DNA from: Turritopsis dohrnii | Lineage: Eukaryota; Cnidaria; Hydrozoa; Anthoathecata; Oceaniidae | DNA length: 64,000 nt | NCBI GenBank assembly: GCA_027922465.2 | Contig: BQMF02000771.1 | Location: 52,630 to 116,629, forward strand | Reading direction: 5' to 3' | In this document: piece by piece, positions 23,734 through 35,129 of the stretch | Layout: every line of letters begins with the position of its first letter | Numbering within the stretch: position 1 is the first letter of the stretch | The notes under the pieces: generated by a model | Database searches by the model: none | What the model was told of the DNA's origin: nothing | What the model saw: only the letters and a program-made list of their open reading frames with translations | Program-made: the position numbers and the translations under genes

Positions 23734-24024
23734 TTTCACGAAACCGGAACCTGTGATAGATCTCCAAGTGCAAGTGATATCAGAAGTATTAATAGAACCC
23801 TCTTGGAATCATCCGAACAATGCATTTCAAGTGGCCAGGACGCAATTTTCAAATAGTACACCGCAAACTGAAAAAGAAGATGAAATTATTCATCCACATT
23901 TTCATGGCGACAGAATACAGTTGACTGTCGAAAAAGATTGCTCATACATATTTAAAGTACAAGCCATAAGTACTTATGGAGGTTTACTCTCTCAACCATC
24001 TACAATATCTCACTCTTCCATATA
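23734..24024 (+). CDS. FN3-like domain exon 1
   Basis: A 291-nt exon, phase 2 at both ends, encodes a fibronectin type III-like beta-sandwich. It starts with KPEPVIDLQVQVISEVLIEP, continues with the SWNHPNN strand and ends with YIFKVQAISTYGGLLSQPS. In FN3 domains the P..V..L start, the W and the Y.F.V.A..  strand are the conserved core. Its phase fits the NTPase exon before it. FN3 modules usually mediate protein contacts. Confidence 0.75.
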
Positions 24025-24117
24025 GTACGGATAATTTTAGTTTTTCATTTTCTAGTATTGAAGCAGCTTACTTGGAAGTTATTTAAAACTCTCATAATTT
24101 GTTCTTAAACTTTATAG

Positions 24118-24186
24118 CGACTCACCGGAAGATAGATACCATGATGTTTCAACGCCTTTTCCATTACCCGCATCGGTTAATTCTGA
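24118..24186 (+). CDS. 69-nt phase-2 microexon, unit 1
   Basis: The acceptor CTTTATAG and the donor GTATGG bound 69 nt that start with one base and end with two, so the exon is phase 2 on both sides. The junction codon GA/C is Asp. The unit reads DSPEDRYHDVSTPFPLPASV plus two residues. It is unrelated in sequence to the 72-nt family but follows the same symmetric design. Confidence 0.65.
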
Positions 24187-24279
24187 GTATGGATAATTTT
24201 TGTTTTTGTTTTTCCACTATTGAAGTAGCTTACTTGGAAGTTATTTGAAACTCTCATGATTCGTTCTTTACCTTTGCAA

Positions 24280-24303
24280 CGACTCACCTGAATAAATCCT
24301 TGG
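24280..24303 (+). pseudogene. Dead truncated microexon
   Basis: It is homologous to the 24-nt exon at 25324. Its acceptor is changed from ATAG to GCAA, and its fifth codon is TAA. It should not be spliced. Confidence 0.55.
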
Positions 24304-24442
24304 GTATGTAGACGGTATTTCACCATTTAAAATGATTTCACTAACGACTGAATTATAGTGTCTATTTTACCATTCTAATATCTATTTTAGAATGACCATG
24401 ATCCTTCGTGATATTTATGTTTTTGATTAATATTATTTTCAG

Positions 24443-24745
24443 TAGCTTCATACGCCCGGAACCTGTGAAAGATCTCCGAGTGGAAGTGCTATCAGAAAGA
24501 TTGTTAGAACTCTCCTGGAATCATCCGAACAATACTTTTCGAGTATCAAAAAAGAAATTACCAAAAAGTACATCACAAACTAAAGGAAAATATTTATGTG
24601 TCGAGGCTAAGTTTCAGGGCTGCAAAATACAGTTGCGTGTCGAAAAAGAATCCTTATACAAATTTAAAGTACATGCCATTGGTATTTATGGTGGTTTACT
24701 CTCTAAACCAGCTAAGATATATTATTCCTACAGCAACTTTCCAAG
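24443..24745 (+). CDS. FN3-like domain exon 2
   Basis: The 303-nt exon is phase 2-2, bounded by TTATTTTCAG and GTATGA. It begins SFIRPEPVKDLRVEVLSERL, has LSWNHPNNTFRVSKKK and ends YKFKVHAIGIYGGLLSKPA. It is open throughout. It is nearly identical to the exon at 25487, with which it shares flanking introns, so the two come from a recent duplication of about 1.04 kb. Confidence 0.75.
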
Positions 24746-24838
24746 GTATGAACTACTTCTTGTTTTTCTTTTTCCAGCGTTGAAGTAGCTTTCTTGAAGT
24801 TATTTGAAACTCTTGTGGTTTTTCCTGTACATTTGTAG

Positions 24839-24907
24839 CGACTCACTAGAAGATAGAGAAGATGATATTTCACCACCGTTTCCATTAACCGCATCTGTTA
24901 ATCCTGA
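24839..24907 (+). CDS. 69-nt phase-2 microexon, unit 2
   Basis: It has acceptor ATTTGTAG, donor GTATGG and phase 2-2. It encodes DSLEDREDDISPPFPLTASV plus two residues. The unit after FN3 exon 3 (25882) differs from it at very few positions. Confidence 0.65.
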
Positions 24908-25000
24908 GTATGGCTAATTTCTGTTTTTGCTTTTCCAGTATTGAAGTAGCTATCTTGGAAGTCATTTGAAACTCTCACGCTTTGTTCTTAACCTTTATAG

Positions 25001-25069
25001 CGACTCACCAGATGATAAAAACGATAATGTTTCATCACTGTCTCCATTAGCCGCATCTATTGATGCTGA
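25001..25069 (+). CDS. 69-nt phase-2 microexon, unit 3
   Basis: It has acceptor ACCTTTATAG, donor GTATGG and phase 2-2. It encodes DSPDDKNDNVSSLSPLAASI plus two residues. Confidence 0.65.
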
Positions 25070-25161
25070 GTATGGCTAATATTTGTTTTTGCTTTTCCAG
25101 TATTGAGGTAGATATCTTGGAAGTTGTTTGAAACTCTCATGATTGTTCTTAACCTTTATAG

Positions 25162-25230
25162 CGACTCGCCAGAAGATAAAAACGATGATATTTCAACGCC
25201 GTCTCTATTAGACGCATCGGTTAATCTTGA
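25162..25230 (+). CDS. 69-nt phase-2 microexon, unit 4
   Basis: It has acceptor ACCTTTATAG, donor GTATAG and phase 2-2. It encodes DSPEDKNDDISTPSLLDASV plus two residues. Confidence 0.65.
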
Positions 25231-25323
25231 GTATAGATAATTTTTATTTTTGTTTTTCCACTATTGAAGAAGCTTACTTGGAAGTTATTTGAAACTCTCA
25301 TGATTTGTTCTTTACCTTTATAG

Positions 25324-25347
25324 CGACTCACTTGAAGAAATCTTTGG
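25324..25347 (+). CDS. Truncated 24-nt phase-2 microexon
   Basis: The acceptor CTTTATAG and the donor GTATGT bound 24 nt encoding DSLEEIF. It keeps phase 2-2 and precedes FN3 exon 3. Its partner before FN3 exon 2 (24280) is dead. Confidence 0.5.
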
Positions 25348-25486
25348 GTATGTAGATGGTATTTCACCATTTAAAATGATTTCACTAACGACTGAATTAC
25401 AGTGTCTATTCTACCATTCTAATATCTATTTTAGAATGACCATGATCCTTCGTGATATTGATGTTCTTGATTTATATTATTTTCAG

Positions 25487-25789
25487 TAGCTTCATACGCC
25501 CGGAACCTGTGAAAGATCTCCGAGTGGAAGTGCTATCAGACAGATTGTTAGAACTCTCCTGGAATCATCCGAACAATACTTTTTGAGTATTGAAAAAGAA
25601 ATTACCAGAAAGTACATCACAAACTAAAGGAAAATATTTATGTGTCGAGGCTAAGTTTCAGGGCAACAAAATACAGTTGCGTGTCGAAAAAGAATCCTTA
25701 TACAAATTTAAAGTACATGCCATTAGTATTTATGGTGGTTTACTCTCTAAACCAGCTAAGATATATTATTCCTACAGCAACTTTCCAGG
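25487..25789 (+). pseudogene. FN3-like domain exon 3, with nonsense codon
   Basis: 303 nt, phase 2-2, near-identical to exon 2. The codon CGA after PNNTF in exon 2 is TGA here, a single C-to-T change that stops translation. Both splice sites are intact. Because the exon is symmetric, skipping it would restore the reading frame, so the gene could tolerate this change. Confidence 0.7.
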
Positions 25790-25881
25790 GTATGACTACT
25801 TTTTGTTTTTCTTTTTCCAGCGTTGAAGTAGCTTTCTTGAAGTTATTTGAAACTCTTGTGGTTTTTCCTGTACCTTTGTAG

Positions 25882-25950
25882 CGACTCACCAGAAGATAGA
25901 GAAGATGATATTTCACCACCGTTTCCATTAACCGCATCTGTTAATCCTGA
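25882..25950 (+). CDS. 69-nt phase-2 microexon, unit 5
   Basis: It has acceptor CTTTGTAG, donor GTATGG and phase 2-2. It encodes DSPEDREDDISPPFPLTASV plus two residues and was copied together with FN3 exon 3. Confidence 0.65.
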
Positions 25951-26043
25951 GTATGGCTAATTTCTGTTTTTGCTTTTCCAGTATTGAAGTAGTTATCTTT
26001 GAAGTTATTTGAAACTCTTACGATTTGTTTTTTAAATTTATAG

Positions 26044-26084
26044 TGACACAACATTTGTTAATCTTGCGAAATACTCATTCTATG
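26044..26084 (+). CDS. 41-nt linker exon before ankyrin region
   Basis: The acceptor AAATTTATAG and the donor GTATGA flank 41 nt, phase 2 in and phase 1 out, encoding DTTFVNLAKYSFY. The change of phase from 2 to 1 is exactly what the ankyrin exon at 32097 needs. Confidence 0.55.
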
Positions 26085-26707
26085 GTATGAAGTTTTTCAT
26101 CTGTGTTACAGTACGATTTTTGGATTCTTTACAGGAAAGTCTTTTAATTCCAAATGAAAGTTTTTCCCAATAATTAATCGTGATTCTCTTTGATTAATCT
26201 TTCACAAATTTTGTGTAAACGTAAAACGGGTTACTCTTTTGCGTATACATTTTGGGTTCTTTGCCGGTGTCAATCCTTATTATAATCATGTTGAAGATGC
26301 GATCTTTTGAAAACCTTTAAAACACTATTTCTCCTTGTTCATTTTTAGTAAAGTTTCTACTACGTTTTTTCATCTCTTCTACAAAGCGGAAAAACTCTGT
26401 GGCAGGCACCACCACGATGTTCTTCTAAAATCAGATTCCCTTAATTATTTCCAAGTTATTGGCAATTAAAGTTAAAATTTGGACGGAAGAATATCACTTT
26501 TCAGGAAAAATGAAATAACTTCGAAATGGTGATTCTGGAAACAATAATACAAAATCCGCTTTTACTCACATCTATTGTGATTCATCAGCCTTCTATATGT
26601 TTACTGGTACATTTTACGTTCAAAAACCAAACTCTACAGTGGTGATTGATTTTATTGAACAAGGTCACTTGCATTAACTAACAACACCATAAGATACTCT
26701 AAATATG
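26085..26707. other. Intron, no gene recognised
   Basis: AT-rich intron sequence between the 41-nt exon and a TIR element. No feature seen. Confidence 0.5.
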
Positions 26708-27100
26708 TACCGTATTCTCTCTAACTGGCACCTCTCTCCAGTAAGCGCCCCTCCCTACTAAGCGCCTCCTTCTTGTCAAAAACATTTTTATAAGAGTCCT
26801 TTTTCAATAAGCGCCTGAGCGATACTTAGAACTTTGAACAAAAAGCGAAACTTCTGTAATAAAAACGGATAAGAATATATTTTAGTGATGTCTAAATTTA
26901 AGTTATAATAACAAAATCTTATTTCGTTGCCATGAAAAATACAGTTGTTTATTTTCTTTTATGATAAAAAGCAATACCTTGTTCACAGCTAGCATGATCA
27001 TTTCAAAAACATTTTATCAGCGCCCCTCTCTAATAAGCGCACTCCTAATTTCCAAAAATTATTTATAAGCGCCCAGGCGCTTATTAGAGAGAATACGGTA
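26708..27100. mobile_element. MITE-like TIR element (TACCGTATTCTCTC)
   Basis: The left end TACCGTATTCTCTCTAA and the right end TTAGAGAGAATACGGTA are inverted copies. Inside, AAGCGCC blocks face each other at both ends. It is 393 bp long and non-coding. It lies in the long intron before the ankyrin exon. Confidence 0.75.
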
Positions 27101-27593
27101 TATATATTCTCGAAAAGATTGCTGAATTTTCCTAAATTTTTCTCACGTCTCTGATATGTCAACCACTCTTATCCTCATTCAGTAATCATAGTCCAAATTA
27201 CGTCACAGTATCACCATCATCATCATCATCCGCATCCGTCATCCATCAACAACATATTCATACTCAGTACATATGTAATGCAAGACAGAGAAGTCAGAAA
27301 AAAAAACTGCCGAAAAACATAATAAAGTCAACAACATCATACTGTCACTGCGTGACAGATGACCTTATTCCACTCCTTTCTGTCGTTGCCTCCTTCCAGG
27401 TTAGACTTAACGTCAAAAGAAACAACTCCGTCATAGATGTTTTAAATTCTCTACCGTAGAGAAAGGACAGATTTGCAGGTGTCTTATCTTCCAAGCGGAC
27501 AAGATGACCAAAACTCAGTTGTCTTTGCTACTAACATAGCAATCAAAACATCTTAGTTTAAGTTAAAGCAAAATGTTAGGCCTATTGAATATC

Positions 27594-30500
27594 TTATCGA
27601 GGTTGTTTATGCATGAGATTGCTTTGTCCTTTTCTTCTTGTGATGCTACAATACTGGTCGGTGTCAGAATTACACGACTCGACATATCCTCTTTCCAGCA
27701 TCGCTAAATATAGAGTGGAGGATTTCATTATTTTCATGCAAAACACATTCATGCGGAATTTCGATGGAGTCTTTAAATGGACAATCCACTTTTTTCGGTA
27801 TCGCTCCGTTTCCTTATTCAAGTAGGAATCCCCAAACCCCTTTTGCCCAGGTGCAGCTCTCATGTTGACCATCAGATAGAAGACTTAGACTATTGGCCAC
27901 AAGACAGAGCTCTTGATGCACGCTTCCACAATCTGAGCTGGTCTGAGTCTTTTCACAACTGGAAGAGTCTGTCTAAAATCACTACCTAAAAGAGCAACCT
28001 TTCCTGCAAAAGGCACATCACTGTTACAGATATCTCTGAACATTCTATCAATAGCCTCAAGTGCATGCTCAGGAATCATACTTGCCTCATCAATTATCAA
28101 AATATGCTGGCTACATAAGAATTCGGCGTGCCTACTATTAGGCTTGACATTGAATAATGAATTTTCTAATACAGGAACAGGTAGATTAAAAAGAGAATGG
28201 GCTGTCTTACCATTTTGTAACAGTGTTGCTGCAATTCCAGTCTACGCACACGCACTTACTGACAAGTTTCTTCAAATAACCTCACGAATGATGTAATTGT
28301 ACATGAAAGTTTCACCTGTTCCAGCGGATCCATCAAGGAAGCAAATTTAAACACTATTATTGTCGTTTGTTGCCACTGCATCTAGAACTGCGTCAGCAAC
28401 AGAAATTTGGTCAGCATTCAACGTATTTCATCAGCACTTGGTAGATCGTCAGCATTAGCTTGTTCAAAAGCAGGTAAATGAAAGTCAAATTGCTGTAGGA
28501 TTTCCTAAATTTTCCCAAAAGATGACTGGTCTGCTTGTACTTCCAGCTGATGCATCAGAAAATCTTAAACGGTGTGAGCACGGAATCTTTCCCACACTCA
28601 TCCGGATTGCCTGGCTCTCCATGGATCAGAATGATTGCGAATTTCAGGGGGACTTGCTGATGCGGTAAGTTCTTTTATGGCTCGTATCCGCAAAATATCG
28701 TTATCCAATAGTCCAAGTACAATAAACGCTTCCCTAAAAGATCTATATAAAATCCCATTAACAGTTGTAAGGTATTCAAAGGAAGTCGCACCAGGAACAT
28801 GTAACAACAGCACACATAAGAAATACCTTTCACCCTGCCAAATGCTAGCATTGTACATTTTATTTACAACTTTGTTTGCTCCACGCTGCCGTGACGCCCA
28901 CTTATGTTGTCGTGTTTGAAACACGTAATGGTGGGGATATCGGAATATGAATATTGATGTGCCCCATCGTCAACACGATTCAATTCAAACCAAGAAGTTA
29001 ACTTGCCCTGTGCTCTTGTCCCCTTTCCAGTACTGCTTGTTCCTGTCCTTCTCTGAAAAAAATTTGCTGCTAATTTGGAAGGTGAACAGGAAGTCGAAAA
29101 ATAGCACGACTTTGAGCGTGCATTAGTAAAAAGCATAAACGCCACACAGCTTCGGGAGCAGATGCATACTTCGCATTTATGAAGGTTTTGATTTCATCGT
29201 GACCGATACGCTCATTGATTTCATTATGAGCAGTATGGTGTCCTTTGTAAATGCATTTATGCAAATACTTGACACTTTTAATGGAAACACAGGCCTTGTA
29301 CGTTTCGCTGAAAAAAGGGATGTACAGCACAATCCATCTGTTTTGAAGATCCATATTCCGAATTTGAACAGCTGTTCCATCATCTGGTTGGTGATATAAA
29401 GTATAGACGTATGATAAATGTAATACTGCAACTGTGCAAATTTATTTCGCCTTTCAGTTGCTTGATGCTGTACGTGATTCATGTTTGGCCTCCATCCAGG
29501 ATCACCTCTAAGAAAAATCATTGGATATATCATAGAGTCAATGTTTGTAGATGTATACGGAATATTACCTAAGGGCTGACCTCTCGGATAAACTACTATA
29601 CTTCTACCAGCGGGAGGTGCACCATCGTTACCTACAAAAATTGCTGCAACTTCCTTGTGTTATGGAGCATTGTATCTTCTCTCGTCTTCACGCATATACA
29701 TACCCACTACCGAGGTGTGTCTATTTTCTAAAACGCCCTTTCGTCTTCCTCCCGTTCGATCTGAGCCAAGTTACGATATGAGCCAAGTTACGATTAGCTA
29801 CGGCATAAGGTGAAACTCTATTAATAACGGTTTGTGTTTGCTCTATCAAGTTTCTATTATAATCCGCATTGGAAGGGTTTTGCATACGCATGTCAAGCAA
29901 ATTGGCAGCTGCAATGATGTAATGTTGGCTAAACATGGACACTTGCTTTTCATTAGCATACAGTGATTCATACCTATATAGCAGTTGTCCACATATCCTA
30001 AAACATGGAGGCCCATTTCCTGGCGGTGGGCGTAGGTAAGCTGACAGAGAAACAAAACTAAATGCACTCTAATACACTTACAGAAGGTTTAACCAGAGTA
30101 GAATGATCAAGTATAAAATTCCGTAACTCAGGCGGATAATCTAATAAATTTGGAAGTTGTACCTTTTCCATTTATGCAACACGTAAAACGTTAAATTAAC
30201 CTAAAGAATGAATTTCAGGTAAGTTATCAAGTTATCAATATCAATCTGTGCAGAATTTACAAACCGAGCCCTGCGCACTCTGTTTAGGACATATCCCGTA
30301 TCTACAGGTCGAGTAGCAGCTTGTTCCGGTTGCTCATTGTTTCTAATATGTTGATGTTGTTGAGCATCGGCCGCACGCCAAGTAGCAGCTAGTCGCGGTT
30401 GCCCATTTTCTCTTAACGACTGCTGTGGGTGAGCTTGGGCTTGAAGTCGTGCAGTGGCTTGCTAAGGTTCCTCATTATCTCCTAATAACTGCTGTCGGTA

Positions 30501-31556
30501 AGCTTGTAATTCAAATCGAGCGGCAGCTTGATCGGGTTGATCATTAGAGCAACGTCGATGTCTTTGAATTTGTGCATCTCTCTTCCTTCTCAATTGAGCA
30601 ATGGATTTCACTTAGATTTGCACGTTACTGCCTTTGTCGTTCAGCATTTCTAATGCAACGACTGTGTTGAGGGTCATCAGCAAGGGGTTGTTGTTCCCTC
30701 TCATCATCATGTTTAGGAACATCATCAACATCCCTATCAAATTGTGACTAGGCAATACAAACGTTTGAGGGATTCCATAGTCATGATCATTCTAAAGAAT
30801 ACACTTTCGACGGTATGACTTTGTTCATCATTTCTTTCTTTAAAGCGTTTTGTCTAACACGTCAACCTCGTCTACGCCAACTGCGTCTTCATTAGCTACA
30901 CCTGTTTTCAGCTGAATTAACTTACAAGGGTATGACTTTGTTCATGTCTCTTTTTGGAATGTTTTGGTGTTATTTAAACTTCCATAGTCATGATCAGATT
31001 TCATAACTTGTTGAGAAAATCAAAACAACAATACAGGACAATGAAAGTATGTTATTATCATCACAAATAATAACACGGGCCTCGTGTTTTTGTCAGTTTA
31101 CCTAGCTAAACAGACAACATAAACAAAAAAGTAAACACAACTTTCCTTGTTGTCTTTAGGCAAACAAAAGGATAACTTTTTCTCAACTTGCCTTTCTTGG
31201 CGCGAAGTCAAGTGTTCAGTTTCTTTTCGTTGCCATGAGTTTGAACGGGGGTAAGAAAGGCTTAAAAGTGGATTCATTCAAGATCATTCTTAATTATTGC
31301 GACAATATTAATTCAGAAATTCACTTATAGTACTCATTTTCATATATTTAAATTAAAAATATTACAATTTCATGCAGTCATCGCCATTTCTACGGTATGA
31401 AATTTTTATTTGTACCCCGTAGTTTGTTTAAGTTCTCCGCGTCCTCTCCGTTGCAGATCCCCGATTTCTTCACAACTCCATCTACCATTTTGCGTGACAG
31501 ACAAACAAACAAACAAACAAACAGACTGACAGACAGAGAATTGGATAAAAATATAT
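27594..31556 (-). pseudogene. Autonomous Helitron remnant (Rep/helicase)
   Basis: Minus-strand fragments, read from right to left, give a Gln/Ala-rich N-terminal region (30.7-30.3 kb), then IYPMIFLRGDPGWRPNMNHV (about 29530-29470), then CVSIKSVKYLHKCIYKGHHT and INAKYASAPEAVWRLCFLL (29.3-29.1 kb), and finally the PIF1-type helicase piece IIDEASMIPEHALEAIDRM with LLGSDFRQTLPVV (28100-27900). These are conserved stretches of Helitron Rep-helicase proteins, which move the element by a rolling-circle mechanism. Many frameshifts and stops are present. The right end, at 31556, has the same TCTATATAT...CAATTCTCTGTCTGT 5' terminus as the small Helitrons in this window. It may thus be a relative of their source. 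The 3' end was not found. Confidence 0.8.
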
Positions 31557-32096
31557 AGATTATCAATGAGTTTATTTAAACGTCTTTCTTTTATGTTTAG
31601 TATTCTTAAAACACATACAAAAAAAGTTTTAAATGAGAAAGTCAACTCCGAGTATAATCTTAACGTTCTGATTTTAGCAAGACAAAAACAATTAACCTTG
31701 AAAGTATGACCATGTCCCGTCTGCGATAGAGTGGACAACCATTTGGATTCATTTGGGTTGCATCCAAAAATGTTTTCGGAAGACTGTATTTGGATTAACA
31801 TGTCCCTATGAATCACACATGATCTAACAATGTCAAGTAATTCTGGTTCCTGTTCTGGATCTGATATTTTTGTGTAGAAATAATAGTATCAATGTGATCA
31901 GTATTCCGCAATTTGTGCTAAATGACTTTTGCCTGAAATGACTAAACGACTTTTGGTGAAACTTCTATGCCTTTTCGCTCTCTTCTCGCTACGGGACAAC
32001 TAATTTAAAGTTATATCAAACTTCCTTCCATACGAAATCTATTTTTATATCGATTATTTTTAATTCACTTTATCATTTATATTTCATTTATTTTAG

Positions 32097-32580
32097 AACT
32101 TCAAACTTTCATTGACAACAACGATGTGTCTTTCTTCAAACTCATCCTCTCAACGGATCCTTTTATCGCAAAGATGACGGCAGGTCGCAATGGAATGACA
32201 CTTTTGATGTATGCATCACTGAACAACAAACAATCAATTGTTACAATGTTACTTGAACACGGTTCGGATATTGGACAGATAGACAGAGTTGGCTGGACAT
32301 GTCTGCATTGGTGTGCACTGCATAATTCGGTGGATTGTCTCCGTTTCCTTTTAAAAAACGCACCTCTGGATATAATCAATCTTCAAAATATTGTCAACCA
32401 AACAGCACTTTATATGGCATCGCAGTATGGTTCTTTAGAATGTGTTGAACTTCTTGTTGAACATAATGCCGATCGTCATATTCAAGATGTAGATGGGATG
32501 TCTGCATCTGATGTAGCTTGTAGTTTTGAAGGTAGCGAAGAAACGAAATTGAGAATCCAGAATGTTCTTCAACATGAAAG
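32097..32580 (+). CDS. Ankyrin-repeat exon of NTPase gene
   Basis: The 484-nt exon is bounded by acceptor TTTATTTTAG and donor GTAAGT, phase 1 in and phase 2 out. It encodes a helical cap (LQTFIDNNDVSFFKLILSTD) and then three ankyrin repeats: GMTLLMYASLNNKQSIVTML, GWTCLHWCALHNSVDCLRFL and NQTALYMASQYGSLECVELL. A partial fourth begins DVDGMSASDVA. Ankyrin repeats bind protein partners. The frame is intact. The phase fits the 41-nt exon at 26044, although the intron between them is 6 kb and holds a Helitron. Confidence 0.85.
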
Positions 32581-32740
32581 GTAAGTCAATATTTCATTCC
32601 AATGTTTTGGATAAATATTTTTAATTTTATTTATATTTTTTATGAGAAAAATATTGGATGTAAAAGATTATTTTAGTCAAAATGTTTCAAATTCCTCCTA
32701 TCGTAACCATGATTCTTTTTTGTTGTTGTTGTTGTTGTAG

Positions 32741-32753
32741 GAACCAACCGTGA
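32741..32753 (+). CDS. Terminal coding exon with stop
   Basis: After a (TTG)n run that ends in TTGTAG, the phase-2 continuation reads G AAC CAA CCG TGA, so the protein ends ...QHERNQP. The stop is at 32751-32753. No clear AATAAA signal follows nearby, so the end of the 3' UTR is unknown. Confidence 0.55.
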
Positions 32754-34980
32754 TGAATTTTTAAAATGTATATATCAGATATTATTTATTTCTTAATGTA
32801 CATTTGCTCAGATTGCAACTGCAGTTGATCCAAGATATAGTTGGTCTATAGATGAATATTTTTTATCCTTTCGAATAGGTGACACCAAACTTTCAGTTTC
32901 AAGATTAACAAATATAACCACTTTTCTACGCATTTGGTGAAATCATTTACTATCATTCACATATCGAATGATGTTCGTCCCCAAGTCCTATGGAAATCGC
33001 CACGTCTGATAGCACTTCTCGGTGTAATTACTAAAACATTCCTATCCATATATTTCATTTCTTCTCTTTTTTATTATTACGAAATTCGTCATGATAAAGT
33101 AGTTTAGTTTTAAATAACTTTTCGCTGGAATATCAACATATTGTGTGAATGATACAAACGTCATTAACACCCAACCAGATTAAGAATCGAAAATTGTTGT
33201 GATTTATGGATAGGAGTATATCAGTTCTTTTCGAACAGCATGCTTGCAACCATGTTTTTGGAGTTTCTTTTATGGAAAAAATCAGGTCGGGACCGACCCG
33301 ACAGAATGTTTCCACTTAATGAAAGTTTCACGTACTCGAGGTTTAACACATCGGACAGCAACTTAAAAATGGCGTTGTATTGCAAGGAGCTGATTGGCTT
33401 TTATAGTATATTATATGGTATATAATGTAATATGTGTATGTTGTAATATAGCAACAACTTCTAAGACTTTAATTTAACTCAGATGTCACTTTTCTGGTCA
33501 TTGTTTTAAACGAAGCTGAGCTAAAAGCCAGTGGTTCCTTTTTCTAATTAGAATATTTTCCAAGTTGCGGTTGATAAACTTAACTGCAATTCCTTAGAAT
33601 CTCAAAAATGTCACTCATTTTGTATGAAAGCTTCTTCCATTTGTGTACTTCGTCGCATTGTGTAGTCAAGATTTCTTTAGAAGTTAGCTTTTTTTATATA
33701 TATGGAATCAGTTTATACATGAAATGAGAACCATCCTCATTGTACTAATTTACAAATTGTGTGGAGTATCTGTATTGACGAAGACGCCATTACTACATAG
33801 AAATGGCAAGAAAACCTAGGGACGAAGATGACATTCAACAAATTTGTTTGCACATACATAACTGTTGTTGGCACATCGAGGCCACATGTGAACGCCCGTT
33901 TGACTCCTCTATGCTTACATCCTGTTAATTAGTATTTTAAATTGGTTTTTATCGTGCAACCATTTAAAAAGCACCTATCGTGTTTCCTTTGTTTATCACG
34001 AAAACCTTTTAGGTCTAGGGTCTTTTGAGCACCTCTTTTGTTCCTATTGCTTAAATTCTGCAATCCCGGAAAATTATATGTGGCAAAAGTGAAAAAGAAA
34101 TGTCAAGTAGCCAACAATCAAAGCTGTGCTGTACCCACAGACGGTGGGAAAAATCGTCGAAAGCCCCTGCCACGAAGAACACTTTCATGGAAACAGTCTG
34201 TTTATTTCTTTAGAAATGTAATCCTTCACAGTGACTTTTAATCAAATTTGTCCCCTGAGTGCACTAAGTTTATATTAAGGTTTTAATCATCCTGCCTCAT
34301 TTCATATAAAAATGAAATATTACAATTTTTCAATTAAATTATATTACGGTTTATATAAGAGGATTCAAATTTATATTCAGGGTCAACGACTCTTTTAATG
34401 TTCCTTGGTAGCCACCCATTATATACTAGTTATTGAAATCTCTCGGAACGGATCCTATAATAAAGTTTTTCTATTCAAAATCATCGGTGGCCCTGAAGAA
34501 AATTGAAGAGATGCATTATTTTATTGAGCCAAAATTTGTGTCTTTATAAGAAAGCTTTCATACAATTCTCGTGCGGGGCGATTTGTCCACTAAATCGTAA
34601 AGATATTATTTAGCAAGCGATGAAATGAGTGCTAACATGGAATTAGAAGTTCTATAAGAAGTTCTATTCTTCTGAATGTGCTATTCTTGTGCTACGTTCA
34701 AAACATTTTAACCTCACGTAAAAAGAAATAAAGTTGAAAATCAATCACTTGCATTACATATGATTCTACTACCAAAATTTGAAAGCTCGCCGGTCGTATT
34801 TATTAGTGTTCTGTTGTTTTCATTGTGTTCTGCATTTTATGTCTTAATGTATTACGTAGCTGCATATGTCAAGTGTCATTTTTTGTCTGTCATCTTGAGT
34901 TTTTCAAATCATAAGGCCGTATTTGTCGGCTAAGCGGTTAGTCTTCTAATTATGATTTCGTATTAAACATATGTTTTATT
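32754..34980. other. No gene recognised
   Basis: 3' flank of the ankyrin exon. Only short ORFs without recognisable motifs and no clear repeat ends were seen. Confidence 0.5.
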
Positions 34981-34989
34981 GTATATATA

Positions 34990-35125
34990 TATATATAATT
35001 CGAACCTGATGATTCGAACCTGATGAAGTCACGTAAGATGACGAAATATAGTTAACCAAACAAGCTGTTGTTTTTATTGTTTTTATACCTATCCAGCTTT
35101 TAACCTTTTAGTGTAGATATATATA
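34990..35125 (+). mobile_element. Penelope-type terminus with hammerhead-like core
   Basis: The sequence AAACAAGCTGTTGTTTTT matches the style of the Penelope element end at 23670. It follows a hammerhead-like core at 35019-35046. No element ORF is attached, so it is a solo terminal fragment. Confidence 0.5.
35019..35046 (+). ncRNA. Hammerhead ribozyme-like core
   Basis: The box CTGATGA (35020-35026) is followed by a stem of GTCA paired with TGAC around a CGTAAGA loop, and then GAAA (35043-35046). This is the order and spacing of a hammerhead core (CTGANGA, stem II, GAAA). A partial duplication of the first box lies just upstream (CGAACCTGATGATT). Stems I and III were not resolved, so activity is open. 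Confidence 0.5.
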
Positions 35126-35129
35126 TATA

